Below are positions 1 to 9,778 of a stretch of 64,000 nt of DNA, in pieces (the stretch's first letter is position 1; every line of letters begins with the position of its first letter). The notes beneath the pieces were generated by a model, which worked only from the letters and a program-made list of their open reading frames with translations, made no database searches and was not told the DNA's origin. The stretch spans positions 632 to 64,631 of the forward strand of contig NZ_LMUW01000054.1 of assembly GCF_009765735.1 (NCBI RefSeq), read 5' to 3'. The translations under genes and the position numbers were made by a program. This DNA comes from Xenophilus sp. L33 (GTDB taxonomy: Bacteria; Pseudomonadota; Gammaproteobacteria; Burkholderiales; Burkholderiaceae_C).

Positions 1-759
1 GCGCCCTGGCAGCGGGTGCTCGGCTACTGGGGCGCGGTCGCGCCGCAGGATGGCCGGCTGCCGTCGCAGGTGCGCTTCGGCGCGTTGCGTCCGGCCGATC
101 GCCGGCTGTTGAAAGAGGCGCTGGACCAGGCGAGCAACGAGCGGCTGCAAGGCCTCGGCGTGGGGCCGGACCAGGGCCTCGCCGCGTCCGAGCTGCGGGC
201 CGCGAAGACCGCGCTCGACCGGGTCGCGGTGATCGACACGCCCTGGTCGGCCGCCTTCATCAGCTGGCTGGCGCGGCAGGCGGGCTTGGGCGCGGACGAG
301 TTCGTCTTCTCCGACGCGCATGCCGACTACGCCGCGGCGGCCTGGCAGGCCGGCGTCGACGAAGCGGCCGGCCGCGCGACCCGCTATGCGATGCGCGCCT
401 GCCCCATCGCATCGACGCCGCCGCGCGTCGGCGACCTGGTCTGCCAGACCCGCGAGGAAGCCGCCGGCCTGGACAGCTTCGACGCGCTGGGCGCGGTGCT
501 GGCCAGTCGCGCCGGCGGCCGCGGCGGCGGCGCGCTGCCGATGCACTGCGACGTGGTCGTGCAGGTCGATGCCGCGGGCTTCGACACCATCGGCGGCAAC
601 GTGCTGCAGTCGGTCACCGCGCGGCGGCTCGACTTCGGCGCCGGCGGCCGGCTGCTGGATCCCAGCTACCTGCCGGGCGGCTGCGCAGCGAATGCGACCG
701 GTTGCGTGGACCGCCACATGAGCCGCCAGCCCTGGAGCCTGCTCTTGCAGTGGCGCTGA
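1..759 (+). CDS. DUF2272 domain protein (5' end beyond the window)
   Basis: The reading frame is open from the first base and ends at a TGA at 757-759, so the gene probably begins upstream; a GTG at 16 is the first possible start inside the window. The blocks PWSAAFISW and IGGNVLQSVTARR, with a His-Cys pair before a run of small beta strands, are what I know from DUF2272, a domain thought to have an NlpC/P60-like fold. The reaction is unknown. The next gene is convergent and ends 4 bases away. Family assignment is fairly secure; the N-terminus cannot be judged. Confidence 0.7.
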   Translation, partial: APWQRVLGYWGAVAPQDGRLPSQVRFGALRPADRRLLKEALDQASNERLQGLGVGPDQGLAASELRAAKTALDRVAVIDTPWSAAFISWLARQAGLGADEFVFSDAHADYAAAAWQAGVDEAAGRATRYAMRACPIASTPPRVGDLVCQTREEAAGLDSFDALGAVLASRAGGRGGGALPMHCDVVVQVDAAGFDTIGGNVLQSVTARRLDFGAGGRLLDPSYLPGGCAANATGCVDRHMSRQPWSLLLQWR

Positions 760-763
760 CCCG

Positions 764-1519
764 TCAGTGCCCGGGTGGCACCCGATAGTGATAGCGGTAG
801 CGGTCCTCGAAGCCCAGCGCCGCATAGAGCCGCCGCGCGCCTTCGTTGGCTTCGCGCACCTGCAGGTAGGCCTGGCTGGCGCCCTGCGTGCGGCCCCAGT
901 CCATCAAGGCCCGCGTGAGCGTGCGGCCGAGGCCGCGACGGCGCCAGCGCGGGTCGACGACGATGTCGAAGAGCCCCACCGCGCCGCGCTCCAGCACCGC
1001 CAGCCCGAAGCCGGCGGCCGCGCCGTCGACCCGCACCGTGGCGAAGCCGCTCGGCCAGGCGATGGACCGCACGATGGCGTCGTGGATGCCGCGCCGCCCG
1101 GCCGCGACCTCGTTCGCGCGTGCGAAGCCGTCCAGCCAGTCGGCCGACGGCTCGGCGTCGACCCGCACCGATGCGTCGGGCGCGGCCATTGCCAGCGATG
1201 CGGTCGCGACCTGCGTGGGATCGAAGGCGACGTAGCCCGCATCGGCCAGCGCCAGGTCGGCCGCGGGCGGCGCGAGCGGCGACAGGCGGAACACGGTCGG
1301 CAAGCCGTGGCGCTGGTAGAGCGCTTCGGCGGCTTCGCGCACGCCGTCGAAGGCGACGCCTGGCTGCATCGCGTTGGCCGAGTTGGCGCGCTTGGTGTAG
1401 CCCCCCGCCAGCCGGAACAGCCAGCCGCCGAACAGCACGCTGCGTTCGGCCGGCCAGGCGTTGAAGGCGCGCTGCTCGAGCGCGAGGACCTCGTCGAGAC
1501 CGGCCGCGCCCGCGCTCAT
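764..1519 (-). CDS. GNAT-family N-acetyltransferase
   Basis: A 251-residue protein with a C-terminal GNAT domain. The acetyl-CoA loop RWRRRGLGRTL near residue 200 follows the beta-4 strand VGLFDIVVDP, and NEGARRLYAALGF is the usual C-terminal helix and strand. The N-terminal half (GGWLFRLAGGYTKRANSAN) resembles the first half of two-domain GNAT proteins. Substrate unknown. The ATG at 1519 overlaps the TGA of the upstream DUF2252 gene (ATGA), so the two are probably co-translated. The frame stays open far upstream of this ATG, but that part only shadows the DUF2252 gene. Confidence 0.85.
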   Translation of the reverse strand: MSAGAAGLDEVLALEQRAFNAWPAERSVLFGGWLFRLAGGYTKRANSANAMQPGVAFDGVREAAEALYQRHGLPTVFRLSPLAPPAADLALADAGYVAFDPTQVATASLAMAAPDASVRVDAEPSADWLDGFARANEVAAGRRGIHDAIVRSIAWPSGFATVRVDGAAAGFGLAVLERGAVGLFDIVVDPRWRRRGLGRTLTRALMDWGRTQGASQAYLQVREANEGARRLYAALGFEDRYRYHYRVPPGH

Positions 1520-2721
1520 TGGGCGAAAGCGCCCTGGTCGTAGGCGGCGCAGTACACCTGCCAGTCGGTCTCGACCTCGGCGGCGCAGTGGCGCGCGACC
1601 TCCATCAACTGGCGCCGCCACTTGGCGCCGCGGGTGAAGTCGATCAGTTCGTCCGCGATGGCCGAGCCGCTGCGTCCGCTGGAGCGCAGCTGGGCCCACG
1701 CCAGGCATTCGGCCATCACGCTCACCAGGTTCTCCAGCCGCGTCACCGGATGCCGCAGCCGGCTGCCGGACAGCGCCACCCGGTCCTCGCTCGGCTGCAG
1801 CGCGCGCAGCACATAGGGCTGGCCGTTCATCTGCACCGGATGCAGGAACGCCATGGCGATCGCCTGCATGCGCCGCTGCACCGTGACCACGCGCTGCGCC
1901 TCGTCGATCCAAGGCGGCTGCGCCAGCGGCACCCGCGGCAGCGGCGACGAGGGTAGCGCCTGCTTCAGGTCGAGCAGGTAGTTGCCGTCGGGCGAGCCCT
2001 TGCCGCGCACCAGCACGATGTAGCGGTCGACGCCGAGGCTGCCGTTGCCCGCGATGCGACGGGCGATGTCCAGCACCTCGAAGAAGCGCGGCTCCGGTTG
2101 GCGCGCGCCGAAGATCTCGAAGAAGCCGTGCACCGCGGCGTGCTGCTCCGGCGTGGCCGCCAGCGCCTTGCGGCCGTCGATGCGGATGCTGCGGCGCCGG
2201 CCCCGCAGCACGGTGCGCGCGTCCAGGAAGGCCGGACGCGGGCGCTGCCGCACGGCCTGCAGCAGGTCGCTCACCGGCGGCATCGCGGTCTCGCGCTCGA
2301 CCCAGCGCGCCTTGCCGTCGGCCAGCATGCGGGCATAGGCGTCGAGGAAGACCTCGCACAGGTGCGGCGCCACCGTCGGGTCGCGATGCAGCGTGCTGCC
2401 GCCGACCAGGATGCTCGCCAGGCCGCGCACCGGGTCCCAGCTGAGCGGCGCCAGCAGCGCCTCGTCGAAATCGTTGAGGTCGAAATAGACCTGCCGGTTG
2501 TCGCCCTTGTAGCTGCCGAAGTTCTCCAGGTGCAGGTCGCCGCAGGCCCAGGCCGCCGGCGCCTTGACCATGACCGACTCCATCGGCATGCGGGCGTAGA
2601 AGAGGTGGCAGGTGGCGCGCAGGAAGACGAAGGCGTCGCTGCGCATGTTGCGGTACTTGAAGGCCAGCCGCTCGGGCTCGCGACCGGCGTTGAACTTGAG
2701 GATCTGCTTGACGATGTTCAT
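1516..2721 (-). CDS. DUF2252 family protein, kinase-like fold
   Basis: A 401-residue protein. CGDLHLENFG (residues 60-69) followed by VYFDLNDFDE (78-87) resembles the catalytic loop and metal-binding motif of aminoglycoside phosphotransferase/choline kinase-like folds, which is how DUF2252 is generally viewed. Further DUF2252 hallmarks are the DIARRIAGNGSLGVDRY block and the late YVLRALQPSEDRV segment. No substrate is known. It overlaps the downstream GNAT gene by 4 bases and may share a function with it (inferred). The ATG at 2721 is the natural start; nothing in frame upstream resembles the family. Confidence 0.85.
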   Translation of the reverse strand: MNIVKQILKFNAGREPERLAFKYRNMRSDAFVFLRATCHLFYARMPMESVMVKAPAAWACGDLHLENFGSYKGDNRQVYFDLNDFDEALLAPLSWDPVRGLASILVGGSTLHRDPTVAPHLCEVFLDAYARMLADGKARWVERETAMPPVSDLLQAVRQRPRPAFLDARTVLRGRRRSIRIDGRKALAATPEQHAAVHGFFEIFGARQPEPRFFEVLDIARRIAGNGSLGVDRYIVLVRGKGSPDGNYLLDLKQALPSSPLPRVPLAQPPWIDEAQRVVTVQRRMQAIAMAFLHPVQMNGQPYVLRALQPSEDRVALSGSRLRHPVTRLENLVSVMAECLAWAQLRSSGRSGSAIADELIDFTRGAKWRRQLMEVARHCAAEVETDWQVYCAAYDQGAFAQ

Positions 2722-2789
2722 TCGGCGACGGGCGATGCGGGCATCGGCGGATTCTAGGAGCCGGCCGTTCGACAACCGGCGTTCGGCGC

Positions 2790-4505
2790 TCAGCGCCGCA
2801 CCACCATCACCCGCGGCGGATCCTCGTAGACGACGCGCATCGGCACGCGCCGCTTCTCCAGTTCGAGGAAGGTGCCGAAGTCCAGGTAGGCCGCGCCCTG
2901 CGGCAGGGCCCGCCAGCGGTCGAGGAATTCGTCCAGTGTCGGTATCGCGCGCTCCGGCTCGAGCGACTGGCCGAAGGCGAACTCGTCGTGGTAGTCGACC
3001 AGCGTGACGTCGCGCTGCAGGTAGAAGGGCAGGGTCTGGTCGTAGCTGCGCACCGCGAAGACCGGCGCGGTCGGCTCGATCTCGACTTCCAGCGCGGCCG
3101 CCATGGCCGCCGCGCTGCGGGTCTGCCCCACCGCGTCGAAGGAGGCCAGCACGATCGCCAGCGCGATCACCTGGCCCAGCGCCAGCGCCAGCACCGCGGT
3201 CGTCACCCGCTGCCGGCCGAGCGCCCACCAGCCGATGCCGGCGGCCAGCAGGAAGACCGCCGCGCCGTTGCGGATGCCCATGGCCAGCGGATGCAACAAC
3301 TCCGTGGTCAACGCCGGCGTGGCTAGGCGATGCGCCTGCGTCGCCACCGCCAGCACCGCCGTCCACACCGCCGCGGCCAGCCACAGTTGCAGGCGCAGCG
3401 CGCCGGGCTGCAGGCTGCGCAGGCGCAGCCCGAGCAGCAGCGCCAGCGCCGGGAACATCGGCTGGATGTACGACGGCAGCTTGGAACCGCTCAGGCTGAA
3501 GAAGACCAGCACGAAGACCGACCAGGCGACCAGCAGGTCCGCCACGCTCAGGCTGCCGGTGCGGCCCGCGTCGCCCGGCAGCGGCCGCAGCAGCGGCAGG
3601 CCGCCGGTCCACGGGAAGAGGCCGATCGCCAGCAGCGGCAGGTAGTACCACCACGGGCCGGTGCGCTCGTGCACGTGCGTGAGGTAGCGCATCAGGTGCT
3701 CGTGCACGAAGAAGAACTGCGCGAAGCTCGGATTGCGCATCTGCACCAGCACGAACCACGGCGTCACGAGCAGGAGGAAGAGCGGCAGGCCGAGGCCCCA
3801 TTGCAGCTGGCGCCAGAGCCGGAAGTCGCGCCGCCAGAGGCTGCTGGCGAACAGCACCGCACCGGGGACGAGGATGCCGATCAACCCCTTGCTCAGCACC
3901 GCCGCCGCCATCGAGGCCCAGGCCAGCAGGACCCACCGCCGCTGCTCGGCCGCCGGCACCTCGCTCCAGAAGGCGACCAGCACCGCGCACAGCGCCACCG
4001 TGAGGAAGAAGGTGAGGCCGGCGTCCAGGGTCAGGTAGTGCCCGTTGGCGAACACCCAGGTCATCGACGCCGCGATCGCGAAGACCCGCACGCCGGTCTC
4101 GCGGTCCCGGAGGCGCCGGGCGGCATACCCGACCGCGAGCGCGGTGAGCAGGCTGGCCAGCGCCGGCCAGGCCCGCGCCGCGAAGACGGAAACGCCGAAG
4201 ACCTTGAAGAAGATCGCGCCGATCCAGTACTGCAGCGGCGGCTTCTCGAAGTAGATGAGGCCGTTCAGGCGCGGCGTGATCCAGTCGCCGCTGCGCGCCA
4301 TCTCCCAGGCCAGGGTGGCGTAGCGGCCTTCGTCGGGGCTGATCAGGGCGCGGGTGCCGAGCGTCGCGAACCAGGCGATGCACAGCAGCACGAAGAGCAC
4401 CGCGAGCAGGCCGGGCGAGAGCGCGTCCGACAGCGCCGGCCCCGCGCTCCAGGGCATGGAAGAAGGCGAAAGCGAAGGCGATCCGGTGCGGGTCTGTCGG
4501 TCCAT
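2790..4505 (-). CDS. GT39-family glycosyltransferase, ArnT-like membrane protein
   Basis: A 571-residue polytopic inner-membrane protein of the GT-C fold. After the first membrane segment (about residues 33-50) comes SPDEGRYA, whose Asp58-Glu59 pair is the metal/catalytic motif of the ArnT/PMT group; YFEKPPLQYW follows, also typical. About a dozen hydrophobic helices are followed by a soluble C-terminal domain of about 120 residues. The family moves a sugar from a polyprenyl-phosphate carrier to lipid A or protein on the periplasmic face. No arn genes lie nearby, so the acceptor cannot be named. Start is the ATG at 4505. Confidence 0.85.
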   Translation of the reverse strand: MDRQTRTGSPSLSPSSMPWSAGPALSDALSPGLLAVLFVLLCIAWFATLGTRALISPDEGRYATLAWEMARSGDWITPRLNGLIYFEKPPLQYWIGAIFFKVFGVSVFAARAWPALASLLTALAVGYAARRLRDRETGVRVFAIAASMTWVFANGHYLTLDAGLTFFLTVALCAVLVAFWSEVPAAEQRRWVLLAWASMAAAVLSKGLIGILVPGAVLFASSLWRRDFRLWRQLQWGLGLPLFLLLVTPWFVLVQMRNPSFAQFFFVHEHLMRYLTHVHERTGPWWYYLPLLAIGLFPWTGGLPLLRPLPGDAGRTGSLSVADLLVAWSVFVLVFFSLSGSKLPSYIQPMFPALALLLGLRLRSLQPGALRLQLWLAAAVWTAVLAVATQAHRLATPALTTELLHPLAMGIRNGAAVFLLAAGIGWWALGRQRVTTAVLALALGQVIALAIVLASFDAVGQTRSAAAMAAALEVEIEPTAPVFAVRSYDQTLPFYLQRDVTLVDYHDEFAFGQSLEPERAIPTLDEFLDRWRALPQGAAYLDFGTFLELEKRRVPMRVVYEDPPRVMVVRR

Positions 4506-4749
4506 GGTTGCAAGTCGTGTCGGCCTGCCGCCCCCGCGGCAAGCTGACAGAGATGTTATTTAGACAACCTGTCCGAAGCCTGATCTCGGGCGTAGGCGAA
4601 GGCCTCGTCGATCCGTTCGTGCCTGCGAAGCGTCCGAAAACGCCAAGAAATGCCGGTTGAGGCCGCGATGTAGCCCCAGGGACGGCCGCTTTTCCGACGT
4701 TTGACGGCCGCGCCGGCCACTATGGTCGACCTTCCCTCCTTCCATCCCC

Positions 4750-7700
4750 ATGTCCACGCCCGCCTTCAACCCCGCCGAGGAGCGTCGCCTGCAGGCGCTC
4801 GCCGATCTCGGTCTGCTCGACACCGCCGTCGAGCAGGCCTACGACGACATCGCGGCGCTGGCGTCGCAGATCTGCGGCACGCCGATCGCGCTGATGTCGC
4901 TGGTCGACCGCGACCGCCAGTGGTTCAAGGCCAGCATCGGGCTGGCCGAGCGCGAGACGCCGCGCAGCGTGTCGTTCTGCGCCCACGCGATCGAGACGCC
5001 GGATTCGCTCTTCGTGGTCGCCGACGCCACCGGGGACGCCCGCTTCGCGGCCAATCCGCTGGTCACCGGCGAGCCGCGCGTCCGCTTCTATGCCGGCATG
5101 CCGATCGTCACCGCCGACGGCCTGTCGCCCGGCGCCGTCTGTGTCATCGACACCGTGCCGCGCCAGCTCGACGAATCCCAGCGCGAGGCGCTGCGCAGGC
5201 TGGCGCGCCAGGCCGGCGTGCTGCTCGACCTGCGCGGCCGCACCCGGCAGGCGGCGACGCTGGCGGCCGAGCGCGACGCGGTGCGCGCCGAGGCCGAACT
5301 CGGGCGCCACAAGAGCGGCGAACTGCTGGAACTGGTGCTGCGAGGCGGCGACCTCGGGCTCTGGGACCTCGACCTCGGCAGCGGACACTGGACCACCAAT
5401 CCGCGCGAGCGCGAGATGCTCGGCTACGGCCCCGAGGACGCCCGGCCCGACAAGCTCGACTGGAAGTCGCTGATCCATCCCGAGGACTGGCCCGGCCTGT
5501 CGCGCATCGTCGGCGAGCACCTGCGCGGCCTGGCGCCCTACATCGAATCGACCCATCGCCTGCGCCATCGCGACGGCCACTGGGTCTGGGTGCTCGACCG
5601 CTCGGTGGTGGTCCAGCGCGACCTGCAGGGCCGGCCGCTGCGCGTGGTCGGCACCCACATGGACGTCACGGCCCAGAAGCTGTCGGAAGAGGCGCGGCGC
5701 AAGAACGAGGAGCGCCTCGAGCTGGCGCTGAGCGGCGGCAACATCGGCCTCTGGGACATGGACATCCGCACCGGCCTGGTCACCTACAACGATGCCTGGT
5801 GGCAGATGTTCGGCTACCCGCCCGAGGAGCGCCAGGCGCGCGAAGGCCTCTGGCGCGGCATCGTGCACCACGACGACCACGAGGCCTCGCGCCTGGGCCT
5901 GCAGCGGCACATCGACGGCCAGACGCCGATCTACGAGGGCGAGGTGCGCGTTCGCCATCGGCAGGGCCGCTGGCTCTGGATCCAGACCCGCGCCAAGGTG
6001 GTCGAGCGCGACGCCGAAGGGCGGGCGCTGCGCATCGTCGGCGTGACGATCAACATCACCGGCGAAAAGCACACCCGCGACCTGCTGGAGCGCACCAGCG
6101 CGTTGGCCAAGGTCGGCGGCTGGGAGGTCGACCTGGCCACCCGGACGCTGACCTGGGCCGACGAGGTGTTCCGCATCCACGACCTCGAGCCCGGGCCGCC
6201 GCCCACGCTCGAGCAGGCCTTCGGCTACTACGCCGAGCCGGCCCGCCCGGTCATCGCCGCCGCGATCGAGGAAGCCGTGGCCAGCGGCAACGGCTGGGAC
6301 CTGGAGCTGCCGATCGTGACCGCGCAAGGCCGCGAGATCTGGGTGCGGGCCATCGGCCATGTCGAGCTCGACGGCGGCCGGCCTTCGCGCCTGCTCGGCA
6401 CGGTGCAGGACGTGACCGAGCTCAAGCGCCGGCAACTGCTGCTCGATGCCCTGGCCGGGCAGGACGCGCTGACCGGGCTGCCGAACCGGCGCTCCTTCGA
6501 GAGCCGGGCAGCCGATGCGGCCACGCGGGCGCTGGAGACCGGCGCGGCCATCGGCCTCATGTACCTCGACGTCGACAACTTCAAGACCCTCAACGACGCC
6601 CACGGCCACGCCGGCGGCGACGCGGTGCTCAAGGAATTCGGCCGCCGCCTCGAGCTGTGCCTGGGCGCGGATGACATGGCCGCGCGCATCGCCGGCGACG
6701 AGTTCGTGATCCTGCTGGCAGAGGTGACCGACGAGACCCAGGCGCGGCAGGCGGCCTCCAAGGTGATGGACGTGATGCACGGCGCCTTCCAGGTGCTGGG
6801 CAAGGCGCTGAAGGTCACGGCCAGCATCGGCATCGCCCTGTCGGACGGTGACGAGGACCTGTCCGAGATGCTGGCCCGCGCCGACGCCGCGCTCTACGAC
6901 GCCAAGAACTCGGGCCGCAACCGCTACCGGCTGCATGCCGCGCTCGGCGCCCGCGACGACGAGAGCGTCACCGAATTCGCTTCCGCCTTCGGCAGCCTCG
7001 ACAGCCTCGGCCTGGCGCCGCCGTCCGGCGCCACCAATCGCCGGCCGCTGGTCGGCAACCTGATCGGCAACCTGGCCAGCGCGATGGCCACGCCGGCCTT
7101 CACCATCGCCTTCCAGCCGATCGTCGACCCCCACGCGCGCGAGGTCTTCGCCTACGAGGCGCTGGTGCGCGGCATCGACGGCGAGGGCGCGGCACAGGTG
7201 CTCGGCCGCGTGCCGCAGGAAGAGCGCCTGGCCTTCCACGAGGCCTGCCGGTTGAAGGCGATCGAGATGGCCGCGAAGCTCGGCATGCGCACGCACCTGA
7301 GCCTCAACGTCGATCCGAGCGACCTGAAGAGCGGCAACCGCTGCTTCCTGTCGGCGATCCGCTGGGCCCGGCGCTTCGGCTTCCCGTCCGAGCACCTGAT
7401 CTTCGAGATGACCGAGGGCGAGCGGGTCGACGACCTGCCGGCGCTGGTCGCGGCCTTTCGCAGCTTTCGCCACTACGGCCTGATGTCGGCGATCGACGAC
7501 TTCGGCGCTGCCTATTCGAGCTTCGACCTGCTGGCCGGCTTCCAGCCCGACGTGGTGAAGATCGACATGAAGCTGGTGCGCGACATCCACCGGCATCCGG
7601 TGCAGCGCACCCTGGTGAAGAACTTCGTCGAGATCTGCGCCGAGCTGCAGATCCGGCTGGTGGCCGAAGGCGTCGAGACGGTGGAGGAGTTCGAGGTGCT

Positions 7701-7836
7701 GCGCGACCTCGGCGTGCCGCTGTTCCAGGGCTATCTCTTCGCGCGGCCGGCGATCGCGATGCTGCCTCCGGTGGCGTGGCAGGAGACGGTCGCATCCGCG
7801 TCTTTGTGGGGCCGGCCGGACAGGATGCCGTCCTAG
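4750..7836 (+). CDS. Diguanylate cyclase/phosphodiesterase with GAF and three PAS domains
   Basis: A 1028-residue cytoplasmic signalling protein with no membrane segment. Order: GAF (about 20-165), three PAS/PAC units (about 195-315, 320-440, 445-555), GGDEF (about 575-725), EAL (about 780-1020). The GGDEF signature reads AGDEF (648-652), a variant found in active cyclases. The EAL domain looks catalytically complete: YEALVRG at 802-808, LNVDPSDL, FEMTEGE, DDFGAAYSS, KIDMKL, AEGVET and FQGYLFARP all carry the expected acidic residues, Lys and Gln. It may therefore make and break cyclic di-GMP. GAF and PAS ligands are unknown. Confidence 0.93.
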   Translation: MSTPAFNPAEERRLQALADLGLLDTAVEQAYDDIAALASQICGTPIALMSLVDRDRQWFKASIGLAERETPRSVSFCAHAIETPDSLFVVADATGDARFAANPLVTGEPRVRFYAGMPIVTADGLSPGAVCVIDTVPRQLDESQREALRRLARQAGVLLDLRGRTRQAATLAAERDAVRAEAELGRHKSGELLELVLRGGDLGLWDLDLGSGHWTTNPREREMLGYGPEDARPDKLDWKSLIHPEDWPGLSRIVGEHLRGLAPYIESTHRLRHRDGHWVWVLDRSVVVQRDLQGRPLRVVGTHMDVTAQKLSEEARRKNEERLELALSGGNIGLWDMDIRTGLVTYNDAWWQMFGYPPEERQAREGLWRGIVHHDDHEASRLGLQRHIDGQTPIYEGEVRVRHRQGRWLWIQTRAKVVERDAEGRALRIVGVTINITGEKHTRDLLERTSALAKVGGWEVDLATRTLTWADEVFRIHDLEPGPPPTLEQAFGYYAEPARPVIAAAIEEAVASGNGWDLELPIVTAQGREIWVRAIGHVELDGGRPSRLLGTVQDVTELKRRQLLLDALAGQDALTGLPNRRSFESRAADAATRALETGAAIGLMYLDVDNFKTLNDAHGHAGGDAVLKEFGRRLELCLGADDMAARIAGDEFVILLAEVTDETQARQAASKVMDVMHGAFQVLGKALKVTASIGIALSDGDEDLSEMLARADAALYDAKNSGRNRYRLHAALGARDDESVTEFASAFGSLDSLGLAPPSGATNRRPLVGNLIGNLASAMATPAFTIAFQPIVDPHAREVFAYEALVRGIDGEGAAQVLGRVPQEERLAFHEACRLKAIEMAAKLGMRTHLSLNVDPSDLKSGNRCFLSAIRWARRFGFPSEHLIFEMTEGERVDDLPALVAAFRSFRHYGLMSAIDDFGAAYSSFDLLAGFQPDVVKIDMKLVRDIHRHPVQRTLVKNFVEICAELQIRLVAEGVETVEEFEVLRDLGVPLFQGYLFARPAIAMLPPVAWQETVASASLWGRPDRMPS

Positions 7837-7868
7837 AATTCCGGCTCTTCGACCCCACGGAATCCGCC

Positions 7869-8816
7869 ATGGACGCCTTCAGCGACACCCCTTCCCTCTG
7901 CGGCGCCTTGCGCCAGCCGCGCCAGATGCTGGCCCAGCAGAGCTACGACGGCCACAAGTCGATCCACGACGACGCGATGGCCGAGGGCCTGGGCCTGCGG
8001 GCCGGCCCGATCGAGGGGCCGACCCATTTCAGCCAGTTCGATCCGCTGCTGTATCACGTCTTCGGCCGCGCCTGGTTCGAGACGGGCTGCATCAGCGCCC
8101 ACTACCAGAACATGGTGGTCGAGGGCGAGGAGGTGCGGGCCTTCGTCGATTTCGTGCCGGGCCGCGCCGACTTCGTGCGCGTGCGCGCCGAGAAGCGCGA
8201 CGGCACGCCGGTGCTGACCGGCACCGCGTCGGTCGGCGATGTCGACGAGCGCGAACACGAGCTGCCGCAGCGCATGGCCCGGCTGCGTCCGGCCACCACG
8301 CTGGTGATCAACCGCGACCTCGCGGTCGGCCAGCGCGGCGCGGTGGTCGAGAAGATCCGCATGGGCTTCGACCAGCACATGGGCGACCACTACCCCTTCA
8401 CGCTGGCCGACAAGCTGAAGGTCATCACCGAGCCCAGTCCCTGGTATGCGCGCGACACCGGCGCCGAGTCGCCCTGGGGCCGGCCGATCATCCCGACCGA
8501 GATGATCAGCGTGCTGCTCGGCTCGACCTCGGCGCAATCGGGCCTCTCCGGCCGCAAGCCCGCGGTCGGCCTGTTCGCCGGCCAGCAGATCCGGCTGCTC
8601 GCCGGGCCGCTCCTCGTCGACCAGGACTACGAACTGGAGCGCGAGATCGTCGCGCTGAGCGAAAGCGCGCGCACCGAGTCGGTCTGGATCCGCACCCGCG
8701 TCTTCGAGGCCGGCACCCGCCGCGCGGTGGCCGAGATGATCCTCAACGGGGCGGTCATGAAGGCGTCCTACGCCGCCTACGAGAGCGAGGCGCGGGCGCT
8801 CGGCTACGCGGCCTGA
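7869..8816 (+). CDS. Double-hotdog (MaoC-like) protein of unknown substrate
   Basis: A 315-residue protein starting at the ATG at 7869, 32 bases after the cyclic-di-GMP gene. The N-terminal half contains GPIEGPTHFSQFDPLLY, which resembles the conserved helix of MaoC/FAS1-dehydratase hotdog domains, and the C-terminal half (GQQIRLLAGPLLVDQDYELEREIVAL) looks like a second hotdog. Such proteins usually bind acyl-CoA or acyl-ACP. No catalytic residues can be assigned with confidence and no metabolic gene adjoins it. Assignment rests on pattern resemblance only. Confidence 0.6.
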   Translation: MDAFSDTPSLCGALRQPRQMLAQQSYDGHKSIHDDAMAEGLGLRAGPIEGPTHFSQFDPLLYHVFGRAWFETGCISAHYQNMVVEGEEVRAFVDFVPGRADFVRVRAEKRDGTPVLTGTASVGDVDEREHELPQRMARLRPATTLVINRDLAVGQRGAVVEKIRMGFDQHMGDHYPFTLADKLKVITEPSPWYARDTGAESPWGRPIIPTEMISVLLGSTSAQSGLSGRKPAVGLFAGQQIRLLAGPLLVDQDYELEREIVALSESARTESVWIRTRVFEAGTRRAVAEMILNGAVMKASYAAYESEARALGYAA

Positions 8817-8834
8817 GCGCGGCTCGCGCCGCCT

Positions 8835-9758
8835 TCAACGACCGTCGACCAGCCCTGCGAAGCCGCCGGCCCTGAAGCGCTCGACCACGTAGTCCACGAA
8901 GACTCGCGTCTTGGCCGGCAGCATCCTGCGGCTCGGGTAATAGAGCGAGAGCGGGCCGCTCTCGCTGTACCAGCCGGGCAGCAGGCGCAGCAGCTCGCCG
9001 CTCGTGATCGCCGCGAAGACGAAGGGCATCGGCACCAGCGCCACGCCGAGGCCGCCGCGCACCGCCTCGGCGATCGCGTCCGGATCGCTGAAGATGATCT
9101 TCGGCTGGCAGGCGACCGTGACCTCGGCCGAACGGCGGGTGCGCAGCGCCCACGGCCGCACGCGGCCGGTCGGCGAGGAGCGGCGCATGATGCCGTCCAG
9201 CCCGGCCAGCTCCTCCGGATGCCGCGGCATCGGCCGCCCCGCCATGTAGGCCGGCGAGGCCACCGCCACGATGTGGATCGCCGCCAGCTCGCGCGCCACC
9301 ACGCCCGGCATCAGATCGAAGCCGCCGCCGATCGCGGCGTCGAAGCCCTCGCCGACCAGGTCGACCCGCCGGTTGTCGAAGTGCCAGTCCGGCACGATGG
9401 CCGGATGGCGCGCCAGGAATTCGCCCAGCAGCGGCAGCAGGAAGCGCCGGCCCATCGCGTGGCCCATGCTGACCTTGAGCGTGCCCGAAGGCGCGTCGTC
9501 GCGGGTGCCGACGTCGGCCAGCGCGCCCTGCAGCGAGGCCAGCGGCACGTCGACCTGCTGCAGCAGGCGGGCGCCGCCTTCGGTGAGCGCGAGGCGCCGC
9601 GTGCTGCGATGGAAGAGCCGCGTGCCCAGCTCGGCCTCCAGCCGCGCCACGTTCTTGCTGATGCCGGCCGGCGTCAGCCCCAGCACCCGCGCCGCCGCCG
9701 AGAAGCTGCCGTGCTCGGCGGTCTGCACGAAGGAGACCAGATGCTGCAGGTGAGGCAT
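8835..9758 (-). CDS. LysR-family transcriptional regulator
   Basis: A 307-residue protein with an N-terminal winged helix (HLVSFVQTAEHGSFSAAARV, then SKNVARLEAELGTRLFHRST, residues 4-50) and a C-terminal periplasmic-binding-like effector domain. It belongs to the AaeR/CrgA-like branch by the RLALTEGG segment. It is divergent from the exported alpha/beta-hydrolase gene at 9869, the usual arrangement for a LysR protein and its target, and a GGTTG-N16-CAACC inverted repeat lies between them. Regulation of that hydrolase is inferred. Confidence 0.9.
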   Translation of the reverse strand: MPHLQHLVSFVQTAEHGSFSAAARVLGLTPAGISKNVARLEAELGTRLFHRSTRRLALTEGGARLLQQVDVPLASLQGALADVGTRDDAPSGTLKVSMGHAMGRRFLLPLLGEFLARHPAIVPDWHFDNRRVDLVGEGFDAAIGGGFDLMPGVVARELAAIHIVAVASPAYMAGRPMPRHPEELAGLDGIMRRSSPTGRVRPWALRTRRSAEVTVACQPKIIFSDPDAIAEAVRGGLGVALVPMPFVFAAITSGELLRLLPGWYSESGPLSLYYPSRRMLPAKTRVFVDYVVERFRAGGFAGLVDGR

Positions 9759-9778
9759 GCGCGCGATCTTAAACCGCG

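Noticed and set aside
1516..4542. A 1008-codon frame that would fuse an N-terminal extension to the DUF2252 protein
   Set aside because: Everything before the ATG at 2721 is out-of-frame reading of the GT39 gene; the real protein starts at 2721.
4694..4720. TTGACG and TATGGT before the GGDEF/EAL gene as a promoter
   Set aside because: The spacer is only 14 bases, too short for a sigma70 promoter.
4720..7596. A 958-codon open frame on the minus strand
   Set aside because: Antisense shadow of the GGDEF/EAL gene with no recognisable domain.
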